The position numbers were made by a program, and so were the translations under genes. A stretch of DNA of 64,000 bases from Saturnia japonica (lineage: Eukaryota > Arthropoda > Insecta > Lepidoptera > Saturniidae). The stretch spans positions 17,236,001-17,300,000 of the forward strand of contig CM065322.1 of the NCBI GenBank assembly GCA_033032175.1. The letters are read 5' to 3'. Every line of letters begins with the position of its first letter. Position 1 is the stretch's first letter. This document shows positions 33,781 to 44,679 of this stretch, piece by piece. The notes under the pieces are model-generated. The model made no database searches and was not told the DNA's origin. It worked only from the letters and a program-made list of their open reading frames with translations.

Positions 33781-34131
33781 ATGGATAATCATAAAAAAAT
33801 CATCTTAGCGGGGATTCTCCAGTCAACGAATAAAGATACATTTGATGATGAGGCAATGAATCTAGTCATGTGCATGAACATAATATATTGTTTTATAATT
33901 AGTATTTTTGATTTGTATATGGGACGCTGGCAGACGCTATTGTTGAAATCTCGTAAAAAAGCGTACGAGTTTTTTTTGCTCGTTTACAGAACTGCAAAAT
34001 ATCCTAAAAGTACGAGATTTCTCGTACGTCTGGCAACGCATGTTATGATTCATCCGTGTGCAAAAGCACCCCCACCTATTTTTTTACAGCGTTCTTTGTT
34101 TTCAATCTTCCCATTACGTAATAGGCAATGA
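33781..34131 (+). CDS. Unrecognised 116-codon open frame
   Basis: Starts MDNHKKIILAGILQSTN, acidic FDDEAMNL next, then a hydrophobic stretch (MCMNIIYCFIISIFDLYMG) and a basic end. Contains at DNA level a near-perfect palindrome GTACGAGA-TT-TCTCGTAC (34010-34027). The N-terminus loosely recalls transposase leaders, but nothing firm. Could be a chance frame or a fragment of an uncharacterised element. Confidence 0.15.
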   Translation: MDNHKKIILAGILQSTNKDTFDDEAMNLVMCMNIIYCFIISIFDLYMGRWQTLLLKSRKKAYEFFLLVYRTAKYPKSTRFLVRLATHVMIHPCAKAPPPIFLQRSLFSIFPLRNRQ

Positions 34132-34507
34132 CGAAACGTAAAAGTTGTATTATAGGTTATAAAATTATGTGTAGAACATAAAAATAGTGTTATTGTATTT
34201 TAGCTATGTGTATCAAGATTTATAATATTACCAGGTATTGATTTTATTTGCATATCATTTTTTTTTAAATATTTGTTATTTGAAAAGCTATGTATGTAAA
34301 CTACATAAAACCTTTTTTGTGTACCTTTTGACTTTTATTTCATTTGATTCTAATATTACATTTAAAATGTGGTAAAACTTGAGAAATAGTCTCTAATATA
34401 CTAATTATAATAAATCAGTATATTACAAATACAAAAGTTCAAGTTTTTAGCAGTACGTATATTTAGTCGAAGTAGGTATAGTATTATAACCTATAATTAT
34501 AAAATTG

Positions 34508-34610
34508 TTTTTTTTTTTTTTTTTTTTTTTTTTCGAATTAACTAGACTCTTAGGTTTTTGGGTCTTGGAGCCAATAGAGGCTTTCAAAGCTTCACCAGGC
34601 TTGAGTAATA
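34508..34610 (-). mobile_element. Short retroposon D copy with 26-base T run
   Basis: T26 (34508-34533), then CTTAGG..GGGTCTTGGAGCC and GCTTTCAAAGCTTCACCAGGCTTG. Stops at the same point (CAAGCCTGGTGAAGC on the minus strand) as the copies at 13090, 38761 and 56939. Likely duplicated target TAAAATTGT / TAATATTGT with one mismatch. Confidence 0.6.
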
Positions 34611-34982
34611 TTGTAGGATGAACAATAAATAGTTTTATTTAAGCGCCATCTCTTAGAATGAATGAGTACGAGTACCTTACTATACCTCTAATAACTTCGT
34701 AATTGATTACTAATAACTGATTATCCGTCTCCACACAGATGGCGCTATGAATGAAGTTTTTACTGAATCTTTTATTTTTGTTTTATTTGGATTTAATTAT
34801 TGTATTTATTTAGAAATGATATAAAATACATTTCATAAATTATCATACATTTTTACTTCATGTCATTTATTTTTGAAATGCCTTTATATACTTCAGTATT
34901 CATACGGGAAATATGTACACATTATAGGCAGGTATATATAAAACACTATAGGGCGAGCATCCTCCGCGGACGCTTCGTCGTA

Positions 34983-35244
34983 CATAACATAACATAACGC
35001 CTGTATTTCCCGAAGGGTTAGGCAGAGGTGTACTAATGTACACCCACAATTCGCCGAGTATGTTTTTTAGGTCCCATGTAATAGGGGGCGAGCCTATTGC
35101 CATTAATCGGGCACGAAACCAAACTCCGAGCTGCTACTAAGATTATCATAGGAAAAACCCTATAACACTTTGCTCGACCTGGGATTCGAACCCAGGGTCT
35201 CGCTCATAGCAGTCGCGCTTACGACCACTAGGCTAACGAGGCAG
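34983..35244 (-). mobile_element. SINE family A, copy 5 (inverted)
   Basis: Reverse of GCCTCGTTAGCCTAGTGG at the right end, box B GGTTCGAATCCC, shared body, 3' end at the CATAACATAACATAACG run. The 67-codon minus frame here is SINE sequence. Confidence 0.88.
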
Positions 35245-36910
35245 TTATTACCTAAAGGTTATAGTCACACGATATGTATATAATTCATTATTATGTATAA
35301 TACAGCATGTCCTTGAACGTACTATCGGGCTGAAATGCCGCGGGTGCAGCGCCGCGTCAAGTTTTCTTATTGCGTGCGGTACTTTATACATTTGTAGGTA
35401 TATTATACATTTGTGGGTCGTGTTTTTATATTTAATAATAATTTCGTATATTAAATATTAATAGTTTTATTTCTACGTTATAATATAATATATTTTAACA
35501 TATAAAAAATATTTTATTGTACCGCAATGACGAATTTTTTTTATTTTTTTTTTATTTTTTATTTATATATTATTATATGGTGTACCTGTGCCTATAAAAT
35601 CTTTACAAAAAAAAATACCGATTGAGTCAATCTACTCAAAGGAGACGCCTAAGGAGAGTGCATAAGGTTAGATTTTCTATGTTTTTGGAGTTTCCAATTT
35701 TCATTTTTTTTCCAAAATGAAGTAGACTTACTTATCAAGGTGCTTGAGTGGTTAAGTACATAAGAACTGTTAATAAATCTAGAACTTCTGAAGTGGATTG
35801 ATAGTGCACACTTGAAACTTCAAGCTGCTTTCGTTGGAAGGCAAACGAAACTAGTTAATGGCGTTAGATAACTTTAGACTTTAGAGACACATTCGCGTAG
35901 TGGACAAACATTGAATAAATTAGACGTGGCATGTTCTCACTACATATATTATTATGTTGACATCAATTTTTACTAGAAAATACTTAAATGTAGCGCCTGT
36001 AATAAATTAATAGCAATAGTTCACTGAACTATCATTACTATATTTTTTTTAAAGGCTCCTAATTTCTCAACGGAAATACTTTAGGTAGGTATTTCACACG
36101 TCACATTTTTTTATTTTGTAGATATCATTATTAACATTAATTATAAATTAATAGTTTTTTTAATGCAATTTTGAACTTTGTTCGAATCTCATACCCTTAG
36201 TGATGTAGGATACTCTATTGATCTCGATTAAAAGTACCTGAAACAGATAAATTACATTTATTACATTTAAGAATCATATTACATCTTACATAGAGTATTT
36301 AAGAATTTGCATCTCTATAGGCATTGAATTTAGATAATTTTTCTTTGACAACTAATTATTATTTACGTTAACTTAACAGGAACAGAGCAAGTAATGTCAG
36401 TGTCAATCTGGTTTATAATTCAGATAGTTTCTGGAAATAAAATAAATCATAAGTAAACACATTGAAACCTCCTAAAGATTCCATAACTGACTTCCCTAGG
36501 AAAATACCTAATAAAGTAATGCAAAATAATTAATGAATGATATGAAAATTCTCCAATACCTATTTTAAATTTATTTAAATAACAAAAATTGGTTCCAATA
36601 CACAAATTAATTTAAAATGAACGAAATACCCAATCTGCGAGAACTGGAACGAAAAAAATCTCCTTAAAATCTCATCTCCCATTTTAATTTGCAAACCTTA
36701 TTGGTCTCCGATGGGATTTGGATTTATATCTAATTTAGTTTTTTACCTCATTATAAAAAATAAAAATATATTTGAACAGTCAAAACAAGCGACTCTCCAA
36801 TGCAAGACACAACGAGATGTTTTTCGCCATGTGTGGTGTGGGGCCTGGGGTCCAAGACAAAGTAAAATAAACTTTACTAAATTTAGCCCCTTAGTTTTGA
36901 AATCCAATAT
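35245..36910. other. Unassigned, partly low-complexity
   Basis: 35525-35580 is T/A low complexity. At 35335-35370 CCGCGGGTGCAGCGCCGCG is a GC-rich scrap of unknown origin. The 36711-36926 plus frame has no motif. Confidence 0.35.
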
Positions 36911-36914
36911 TTAT

Positions 36915-37463
36915 CGGAACAGGTAAAAATAACAGGTATTTACAAGTAACATTTTGGAACTGTTATCTGTTCTCTGAAAAAGCTGTTACTAAATACTAGG
37001 TACAACCTGTTCCACATACTAGTGAGTACGGATGCGTAATTATTGGAACAGATAAAAAACCGGTATATCTGAGTAACAGCGGGGGACTGTTACCTCTAAA
37101 ACCAATAGGCTGTTTTTACGTACCTGTTCCAGAGAGTATTACTGTTTCAGTTTGGAACATGCTTTTCTGTATTCTAACGTAAAGTGGTTCATTATTAATG
37201 ATTTATATATTGATTGACGGATTGATGGACTGATGGATTTATTGATTGGTTGGTGGACTGATTGATTGGTATAATTATACGATTGGCTGATAATAGTAAT
37301 CTAAGGGTTACAAGTGTTACTACATATTATATCCTTATTATAGCGTAGCAGGCTGTTATTTTGGAACATGTTACTGGAACTGTTATTTCTCTGGAACAGA
37401 AACTCCTGTTTCTGTTACTCCTGTAACAGGTATCTTTTTTACCTATTATAGCTCACCCCTAGT
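36915..37463. repeat. Region dense in GGAACA / GTAACAG motifs, possible hAT-like element
   Basis: Two flanks (36915-37165 and 37345-37445) carry many copies of GGAACA(G)/CTGTTCC and GTAACAG/CTGTTAC on both strands, separated by a tandem GATTGATGGA-like tract (37200-37285). The right edge reads ATAGCTCACCCCTAG, the reverse of a CTAGGGGTGAGC hAT-type terminus; no matching left terminus was found. Clustered subterminal motifs are typical transposase-binding arrays in hAT elements. Confidence 0.4.
37200..37290. repeat. Degenerate GATTGATGGA tandem tract
   Basis: Units GATTGACGGA, TTGATGGACT, GATGGATTTA, TTGATTGGTT, GGTGGACTGA, TTGATTGGTA follow one another. No coding sense. Confidence 0.6.
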
Positions 37464-37572
37464 CCAAATTGTGAGTGAGTAAACGCCGAACGGTGAGCTG
37501 ATTTCTTCGTTCCCCCTTCACCGCACTCGTCAACAGTATGGGTATTATATTTACATATACGCACAACCATAA

Positions 37573-37620
37573 TTTAGGCTTTACTTAGTTTCGAATTAAA
37601 TGGCCTTGTATGAAATTATA
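37573..37620 (+). mobile_element. SINE B 3' scrap
   Basis: GGCTTTACTTAGTTTCGAATT and AATGGCCTTGTATGAAATT match the SINE B 3' part. No head. Confidence 0.6.
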
Positions 37621-38129
37621 CACGGTCTTTAACTCGGATAAGTAAGAGACAAGTAGGTAGGCACGTTAAAAAAATGAAAGGCGGGATTTAAGTCAATTAC
37701 GCTTCTTAATACATCGATACCGAATACTAATCTCCACCGAGCACTTAAAAACAGATGAAACTGCTCATGTGTAATAAAATCCGGCGCCGATCCAACACAT
37801 ACAGCCGATAAACCCGGCTACAGTTAAGTTCACCTATTCGCAGCCGTAAAATCACTGATCAACCAAAGTTTTTACTGCCTGACGCGAAACCCTCGTATAA
37901 ATAATTGATCGTACTTGATTAGTACACTTTACAGAATGCTGTTTTTATAAAATTATTAACTTTCGATTTATAAACAAATCCAGGTTAATTAATAAGCTTG
38001 GGATACAATACAACACGTATGCTAGTGTTTTCACCTGTAATTGTTATATACTAATATTTCAATTAATTTCGTTAATTTCAGGTTCCTAAGTGGGCAAGGT
38101 AGTATATTGGTTTAACCAAGTCAAGTTTT

Positions 38130-38316
38130 TTTTTTATATATTACAAAGGTGGCAAATAATCATACGGCCCGCCTGATGGTAAGCGGGTACCGTAACCTAT
38201 GAATAGTTGTAATACCATGCATATCACTAGCGCGTTGCCAAATCTCACAGTCTTCCGTGCGCGCAATACGCATAAAAAGGGGTAGAAAGCTTTTACTTCA
38301 CGTATTAATATATAGA
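38130..38316. mobile_element. LINE-like scrap followed by Helitron 5' fragment
   Basis: 38145-38222 (GGTGGCAAATAATCATACGG, CCGCCTGATGGTAAGCGGG) resembles a common lepidopteran LINE 3' stretch. Next to it, 38237-38316 on the minus strand is the first ~80 bases of the Helitron: TC after A at 38316, TATTAATACGTGAAG, GTGAGATTTGGC. Confidence 0.6.
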
Positions 38317-38439
38317 TTATAAATAATTAAAATGAAAACAAGTACAGTTTAATTATTATCTTAACCACCCGTTAAACTTTCGTTTACCCTATTACAGAGA
38401 GAGGAATGATGAAATAGTACCTATTGTCATTTATTTTAC

Positions 38440-38640
38440 CCCAACATATCAGAGGAGATCGAGCTTGATAAAATTGCGGCTCACACAACAAGTAACGTCA
38501 CCAATTCACAATACAAGCGAGCTGTTTCCGCAATGCCCCGATCTCCCCGTTGTTACATTGGCCTCGTCATTTGTCCCTTTCAGTTTTTCCCTACCACTGT
38601 CCTTCTCCGGGATTTTGTTGAGTGACAATTAATTTGATTG
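38440..38640. other. GC-richer non-repeated block
   Basis: CAAGTAACGTCACC (CRE-like GTAACGTCA), GCAATGCCCCGATCTCCCC and CCTACCACTGTCCTTCTCC. Not seen elsewhere in the window; possible conserved noncoding element. Confidence 0.25.
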
Positions 38641-38748
38641 TTGTTGTGTTTTGTTTTTCGAGAGGGGAATGTATTTCAACTACCTAATTAAGTTGTATTA
38701 GTCGTGAGACACCTGAGCGTTTTAGAAATTTCCTTTTTGTTGTACTAC

Positions 38749-38850
38749 CATGTAGTGAGTTTTTTTTTAGATCTGAATACAATGTTAGCCTCAAAGGCCC
38801 TGAAGCCGCTGCGGCTTTTACAGCTTCACCGGACTTGGCATGTAGTGAGT
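38749..38850 (-). mobile_element. Ultrashort retroposon D with perfect 12-base target duplication
   Basis: Body 38761-38838: T run, GATCTGAATACAATGTTAGCC, GCTGCGGCTTTTACAGC and TTCACCGGACTTGG. CATGTAGTGAGT at 38749-38760 is repeated exactly at 38839-38850, so this 78-bp unit inserted as such. It begins at the same internal point as the copy at 13090-13167. Confidence 0.85.
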
Positions 38851-38867
38851 AAATTTAAATTTTAAAT

Positions 38868-39089
38868 ATGAGGACACAATTTCACACACGACCATTTAAT
38901 TTCAAACTACGCAGAGCTTGTAATATGGTAACTAAACAGGTGATATACATACATATATTAGATATTTAACACCCAGACACACACAACTGACATTTAAGCG
39001 CATCACACAAAGTCAGTAATGGGCGGGGATCGAACCAGCGACCTGTAGGCCCGATAGTAGTGTTTACTACCACTGCGCCACGAGGCCTG
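38868..39089 (-). mobile_element. tRNA-derived SINE family B, copy 3 (inverted)
   Basis: Minus strand: ACAGGCCTCGTGGCGCAGTG, GGTTCGATCCCCGCCC, GTGTGTGTCTGGGTG, GCTCTGCGTAGTTTGAAATT, ending GAAATTGTGTCCTC. Lies 18 bases from the ultrashort retroposon D. Confidence 0.85.
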
Positions 39090-40812
39090 TAATACAGGGT
39101 TTCTTTAAATAATCCCGTAAGTACTGTGCCTTTAATGGCTTATTATTAAAAATTAATTTAATTTTACTATAATCATTATTGTAGATACGTATAAAGCGAC
39201 GCTACTGTCTGGGAATAATTAGAAAAGTTGCAAAAGGGATCTTTCATACAATACGTATTTAGCAGAGTTACAACAATTCAACAGGTTTATAGAGAGTTGG
39301 AAACACTATATTAGAAATATCAATATACTGAAATAATGTTGAACTAAGTCATCACTATGTCTATGAAATATAGAATTATTATTTCTGAAGGAAACATTAC
39401 TGATGGCGCCATCTAGTTATGTTAAACATTTTAAATCGTTAATTAAAATAAAGTTCTAAAGCAATTAATAATAAAACACGGTAACTTAATTATTGATATA
39501 TTGATTAATGACATTAATGAAGAATTTTATAATTCCGTTTCTAAAGAAATGATATAAAAGTAATTAAATAATAGTCTTAGATAATTAAGATAATATGCAA
39601 TTGATACATAATATTATATTGTCCATTTATTATTTCTTAAGTACTACATTTTATCGATAGATGGCGATATGGTCACGCTGAAAGTATTAACGGCGCGTCC
39701 ATATTGTAATTATTAGTTATGTACTTTTTCTTTTTAATTATATAATACGAATTGATTCAAAAGTATTATGATATTAAGGCATTCTTAAGTCTTATATGCA
39801 TTTAACGTGTCCAACGATGCGAACAAACAAAAAAAGGCAAAGAATACATATTTATCTTGTAGCTATTGATTTCATAATCGCTCTAAATACGCTGGGGATG
39901 TCGCATGAATATAATTCACAGTCGATTGCGTATCAAAACTCGATGTTTCCTCAGATACGTATATCCAGCTTGTATATAACGCACGGGCCAGAAATACGTC
40001 CAACTTCTTCGCTAACATGTTTTTGAGTTTAAAAAAATATTGTAAAATTACTTTGAAACAATTATTTTTGAGTGAAACTTCTTTGACGGCGATTCGATAA
40101 TTGAACGAGAATTGAGAATGAAATTTGAAGGACGCGTCACGTTTAGGCTCATTTCGTTACTTGAGTGCGAAGAAAGATATAACGTAGAGAGAAGGAGAAA
40201 TACATCTATACAATGATATCTAATATATAGTTTAGACTATCTGCATCTCCTTTTTTCAGAAGTTTCACTTCCACCACGTATAAGGCACTGCACGTGGAAT
40301 GATCTTACTTTAAATGTATGTGGGATAATAGGGTGTCATAGTCCGGCAACATTTTGGAAGTAAGGTTTAAGTTAACAGTCTGGCAAGACAGCGGAACTGT
40401 AATGGGTGAAAGATGTCAATAAATTTTCGATGACGATTAATTGTAAAGATTTATAAAATATTAAAAGAAGTTAATATGAAGGTTTCTTTATTCTGAACAC
40501 ACCAACACACATCCCATATATATGTATACGATTATACATATATAGTTTATCTAAACATACCTTAATTGTTGCACTTTTCATTTTATACTGTAGATTTGAC
40601 CGTATTTTTAAATGGTTCTAGAATTTTCTTTTGTGACGAAAATAATCGTCAAAAAATAGTTTACTGTTATTAGACTGGTGTTATGGATTTTTAGAGTACG
40701 AAGAGATATTGCTTATTCTTTTCTAAATTAACAATCTCGAGTATTTTAGGTTACGTAACGATAAATACAGTAACTTATGATTTTTAACTGTTTTAAACAA
40801 ATATGTCTTTAT
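39090..40812. other. Unassigned AT-rich sequence
   Basis: Contains TGATGGCGCCATCTAG (39402-39417) and TAGATGGCGATAT (39658-39670), and an AT hairpin (TATATATGTATA-CGAT-TATACATATATA, 40517-40544). The 39796-40026 plus frame has no recognisable domain. Confidence 0.35.
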
Positions 40813-40887
40813 GTCTCACAGTCTTCCGTGCACGCAATAAGCTTAAAAAGGGGTAGAAAGATTTTGCTTCACGTATTAATATATAGA
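40813..40887 (-). mobile_element. Helitron 5' fragment
   Basis: Minus strand TCTATATATTAATACGTGAA followed by GCAAAATCTTTC and GACTGTGAGAC: first ~75 bases of the Helitron seen at 4274. Confidence 0.7.
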
Positions 40888-41301
40888 AGACATAATTTAT
40901 GCGTTGTTATACGTTTTAAAATAAATATTATTGGTTGAACTGAAAGGCCGTGTGTCCGTAAATGTGATTTTAGTAAGAGGAGCTGCGTGTGAAATAGTAC
41001 GGAATGGAAATAAGTACAAACGATCCACGAGTGATTTCTCAGAGTGCTGCCAGTGTTACCATCTTCACGAATAACTGAGTACATTTATTCTCTAAACTGA
41101 TAAATTCCCATTTAATTATTTTCGTCCACTTTTGAACCCGACCCCTTTTGATTTCGCTGTTTTTTACCTCACTAAAGACTATTCTCAGCGCAACCGAAAG
41201 TGTATATTTGAAACAAAATTTTATGGTGCATTCGAAGTATCTTTATACGATAAAAAATATATAGGTACATGTATGTCATATAACCATGCGTATGTATTAT
41301 A

Positions 41302-42605
41302 CAAGGTGTCCAGAAAGAGTATCGGGTATTTGTAAGTTCAATGAAACAAAAATTATTTGTATGCAATAAAAAAGTTTATTGTTTATTATTAGCATATGAA
41401 TTGGAGAATTATTTGGAAAAGATGTTGTTATCCAAATGATGACCGTTACGTTGCTGGCACTCTTCTAAACGGAAACGAAGATTGGCGATAACACGTTGAC
41501 ACATAGCTATCGATATTGCTGCCATTTCTGACCTGATGTTTTGCTTTAACTGGGTTAGATTAGTCGGATTTTTTTTGATAAACCTTACTTTTAAGGTATC
41601 CCCATGCAAAATAGTCAAGCGGGCTAAGGTCGGGGCTTCTGGGAGGCCAGTTGATGTTACCTCTTCGCGAAATGACTTTATTAGGGAATAATTCGTTAAC
41701 AACTTCCATTGAGTCATTTGAGGTATGGCAAGTGGCCCCATCTTGCTGGAACCACGTTCTTGAGTTGAAACCTGCAAACTCCTGCAACTCTGGGACCAAA
41801 AAATTTCGCAACATATTGCAATAACGGTCACTATTCACATTAATTGCTCGGCCTCGTTGATCTTCATGAAAATAAGGACCAATTATGCCTTTAGCAGACA
41901 TAGCGGCCCAAACAACGACCTTTGGGCTATGCAGGGGTCGTTCATGCTTTCGTCTCGGATTCTCCACTGCCCAGTACCGACAATTCTGCTTATTAACATG
42001 ACCATTCAGGTGAAAATTTGCTTCGTCACTGAACAGTATGTTGTTAAAGTTGTTAAATCGCTGCAGCATTTCGTTCGCAAAATTCAGTCGATTAGCATAG
42101 TCCGTATCCTTCAATTCTTGAACCAATTGAATTTTATAGGCTTTTAGATGTAAGTCTTTCTTTAAAATCGAATGTAAAGACGATTTTTTGATGTTCAACG
42201 CTTGGCTTCGCTTTCGGATGGATAAAGACGGATTTTGACGAACCGACGCCTCAACTTCTTCAATTGTTTCTTCATCGCGAACTGAACGAGGACGACCAGA
42301 GTTTTGAATTTTAACTGTCGCACCTGTATTCTCGAACATCCTGATTCATTTCCTAATGCTATCGTCACTTGGCGCGTGGCGTGTACGATATTCCGCACGA
42401 TAGAGACGTTGAGCAGTCACTATTGAATCACCATTACGATAATACGCTCGTACGCAAAATGCGCGATGCGTCCCCGAGTACTGTTCCATCGTGACTAAAA
42501 CTCCACAAAATGGCGGACGCCACGAACCCCTCCCCGCACCCTTTAGACGCCCCGTTTCGAATATGGCGCGAAAACAAATACCCGATACCCTTTCTGGACA
42601 CCTTG
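41302..42605 (-). mobile_element. DD41D mariner-like element, nearly complete
   Basis: Inverted ends CAAGGTGTCCAGAAAGAGTA (41302) and the reverse of CAAGGTGTCCAGAAAGGGTA (42605) match over about 30 bases with one difference and are flanked by TA (41300-41301, 42606-42607), the hallmark of Tc1/mariner insertion. The 1.3-kb interior is one transposase gene on the minus strand. Its second and third acidic residues are separated by 41 amino acids, placing it outside DD34D mariner and DD34E Tc1, in the small DD41D group. It abuts the 3' end of a LINE. Confidence 0.92.
41409..42489 (-). pseudogene. DD41D transposase, one stop and one frameshift
   Basis: Start ATG at 42489 (MEQYSGTHRAFCVRAYYRNG). 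Residues 22-47 lead to an in-frame TGA at codon 48 (42346-42348). The frame then stays open from 42339 to 41560: helix-turn-helix regions (ETIEEVEASVRQNPSLSIRK, then INIKKSSL-type LNIKKSSLHSILKK), first Asp in ILFSDEANFHLNG, a WAAMSAKGIIGPYF strand, second Asp in FQQDGATCHTS, third Asp in SPDLSPLDYFAWG, 41 residues later. A frameshift near 41570 moves the C-terminus (NPTNLTQLKQNIRSEM to HHLDNNIFSK) into the next frame. About 359 residues in all, normal for the family. It would cut and paste its own element at TA. Only two lesions suggest recent activity. Confidence 0.9.
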
Positions 42606-42659
42606 TATTTTTGTATGATTTTTTTTAAATGCAATACAGGTATGCGCTTGGCTTCAATC

Positions 42660-43670
42660 TTACCTGATGGAAAGTAAAGATGAGGCCGACGATGTATCGC
42701 GCTTACCTATTAAATGCCTATTCACTCTTCGCTTGAAGACTCCCAAGTTATATGTGGATGGGAAAACAGACGACGGGAGTGAATTCCAAACCTTTGCCGT
42801 TCGCATAATGAACGACGAAGCATAGTGCTTCGTGCGAATCGGGGGAATTTCCACGACATAACGGTGGAATCCTTCACGGCGTCTAGTTGTCCTATGGTGG
42901 AAAGGATTGGGCGTAATTAAATCGTGCAATTCCTGTGCACACTCTCCAAAGTGCAACCTGTAAGATACTGAGAGGCAAGCTACCTTACGAAGATGCTCTA
43001 GACTGAGCATATTTGCCGTCAACAGTGCTTCATCGCCAACAAGTCGACGAGCTCGGCTCTCAATGGAATCGAGAGCGGTTAACTGATATTTGGCTGATCC
43101 ATCCCATAGGTGACAGCAATATTCCACACAAGAGTGTACCTGTGCTTGATACAAGCTAAGAAGCCGGTTCGGTGTGAAACACCGCCTAACCCTGAAGATG
43201 ATCCCCAATTTCTTGGCAGCTGTTCTCGCCTTTATTTCGATCGAACGCCCAAAGTTAAGATCAGATGTTAGTTGGGCCCCAAGGAGCTCAAGGTTGTCAA
43301 CAACCTGAAGGGAAGCCCCCCGAAATGTAGGAGTCAGGAAAAACGGACTCCGTTTAGCTGAGAACAGACAGGCCTGTGTTTTTTCAGCATTAAACTTGAC
43401 TAAGTGCGCATCACCCCAGTCGGATACGAACTTAAGGTTCAGATTCGAGCGTTCGACCATGGCATCTCTTTCATTATGGACTTCCTGTAAATTAGCCTGC
43501 GGATTGGATAAGTATCTCTCATTTACAGTGCTGTCATCTGCGTAACCAGCGATATCGGGTTTTAGTAGATCGTTGATGTGCAGCAGGAATATTATCGCCG
43601 AGAGTACAGATCCCTGAGGAACTCCGGCATTTATAGCCTTGGGGTCAGACGAGTAGCCATCAACAACCAC
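42660..43670 (-). pseudogene. LINE reverse transcriptase, palm-thumb part
   Basis: Open for 336 codons. Residues 10-25 hold the INAGVPQGSVLSA box, residues ~39-46 AGYADDST with the two catalytic Asp, then a long C-terminal domain (KTQACLFSAKRSPF, ELLGAQLTSDLNFG, ARRLVGDEALL, PFHHRTTRRREGFHRY). Its upstream partner piece with motif A is separated by stop and frame change near 43690-43800. RT copies element RNA at a nicked target; this copy is dead. Confidence 0.88.
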
Positions 43671-43785
43671 TTGTATTGTCCGGTCCCTCAGAAAATCACT
43701 GGTCCAGGTTCACAGGCGATCGGAGATTCCATAAGCCCGGAGCTTTCTTAAGATATTTGCATGCCAGACCCTATCAAACGCCTTA

Positions 43786-44679
43786 CTAACATCTAACTCG
43801 CAATTGGGCGGTAGTTACGAGGGGTCGGGGTCGGCTTCCCTTTTTAGGAACTGGCTGGACGTTTGCAAGCTTCAAAGACTTTGGAACAGTACCAGATTCC
43901 AGAGAGAGGCGGAAAAGACGTGTCAGAATAGGAGCCAACTCAGGTGCGCAGTATTTAAGTACCCTTGATGCAATGCCATCGAGGCCACTGGCTTTATTCA
44001 CATCTAGATTCAGAAGCACTCTTCGTACGTCCTTAGTACGGATTACAATTTCCCGCACTGCTTAATCGCAAGAAGGTATTGTGGGCGGAGTACTAGAACT
44101 AGCATCCACATGTGAATTATTCGCAAACTGGCTTGCAAAAATATTCGCCTTTTCAGCTGCACAATGAGCCAGCGTACCAACAGGTTTAATCAAGGGTGGA
44201 AGCGAGGGCCTAAGAAAGTTTACTTGGACTGACTTGGCGAGAGACCAAAAAGCTTTGCTTCCTGAGGAATAAGTAGCAAGCTTGGCTCCAATGCGACCAA
44301 TGTGGTAAAAGCGAGCTTTTCGCAGAACTTTCTTCCTGAACTTGGTATCGTTATTGAAGGCTTTCCTTTTGTCTTTCAAGTCCGGAGATTTGTGGCAACG
44401 TGATTCAGCCCACGCTTGAAAAGCTAATACTTTAGCCCTTTCAGCTTCAGCACAATCAGCTTTAAACCACGGGCGAGCTACACCCCCGAGACGTACGTGG
44501 GAATATGGTATAAAATATTCCATAGCCAGACTCACCACATCGGAAATGGCAGAAGCGCAGCTCGACGGATCTGGTGACAGGAAGCATGTTTTATATCGCC
44601 ATGACTTATATCGCCATACCCTTCTCATGTCCCTAGGGCTTGCATCTGGAGGGGAGTATGAAGATATAGACTTAACCAA
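43786..44679 (-). pseudogene. LINE linker and RT fingers, two frames
   Basis: 44062-44679 (205 codons) is the endonuclease-RT linker (RPWFKADCAEAERAKVLAFQ, then KLATYSSGSKAFWSLAKSV, ANIFASQFANNSHV). A stop at PSCD separates it from 43786-44058, the RT start (TKDVRRVLLNLDVNKASG, then LDGIASRVLKYCAPELAP). The duplicated WRYKSWRYKT shows a short tandem duplication (TATATCGCCATRAC). Frame is lost at RPRP.NYRPIA. Confidence 0.82.
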
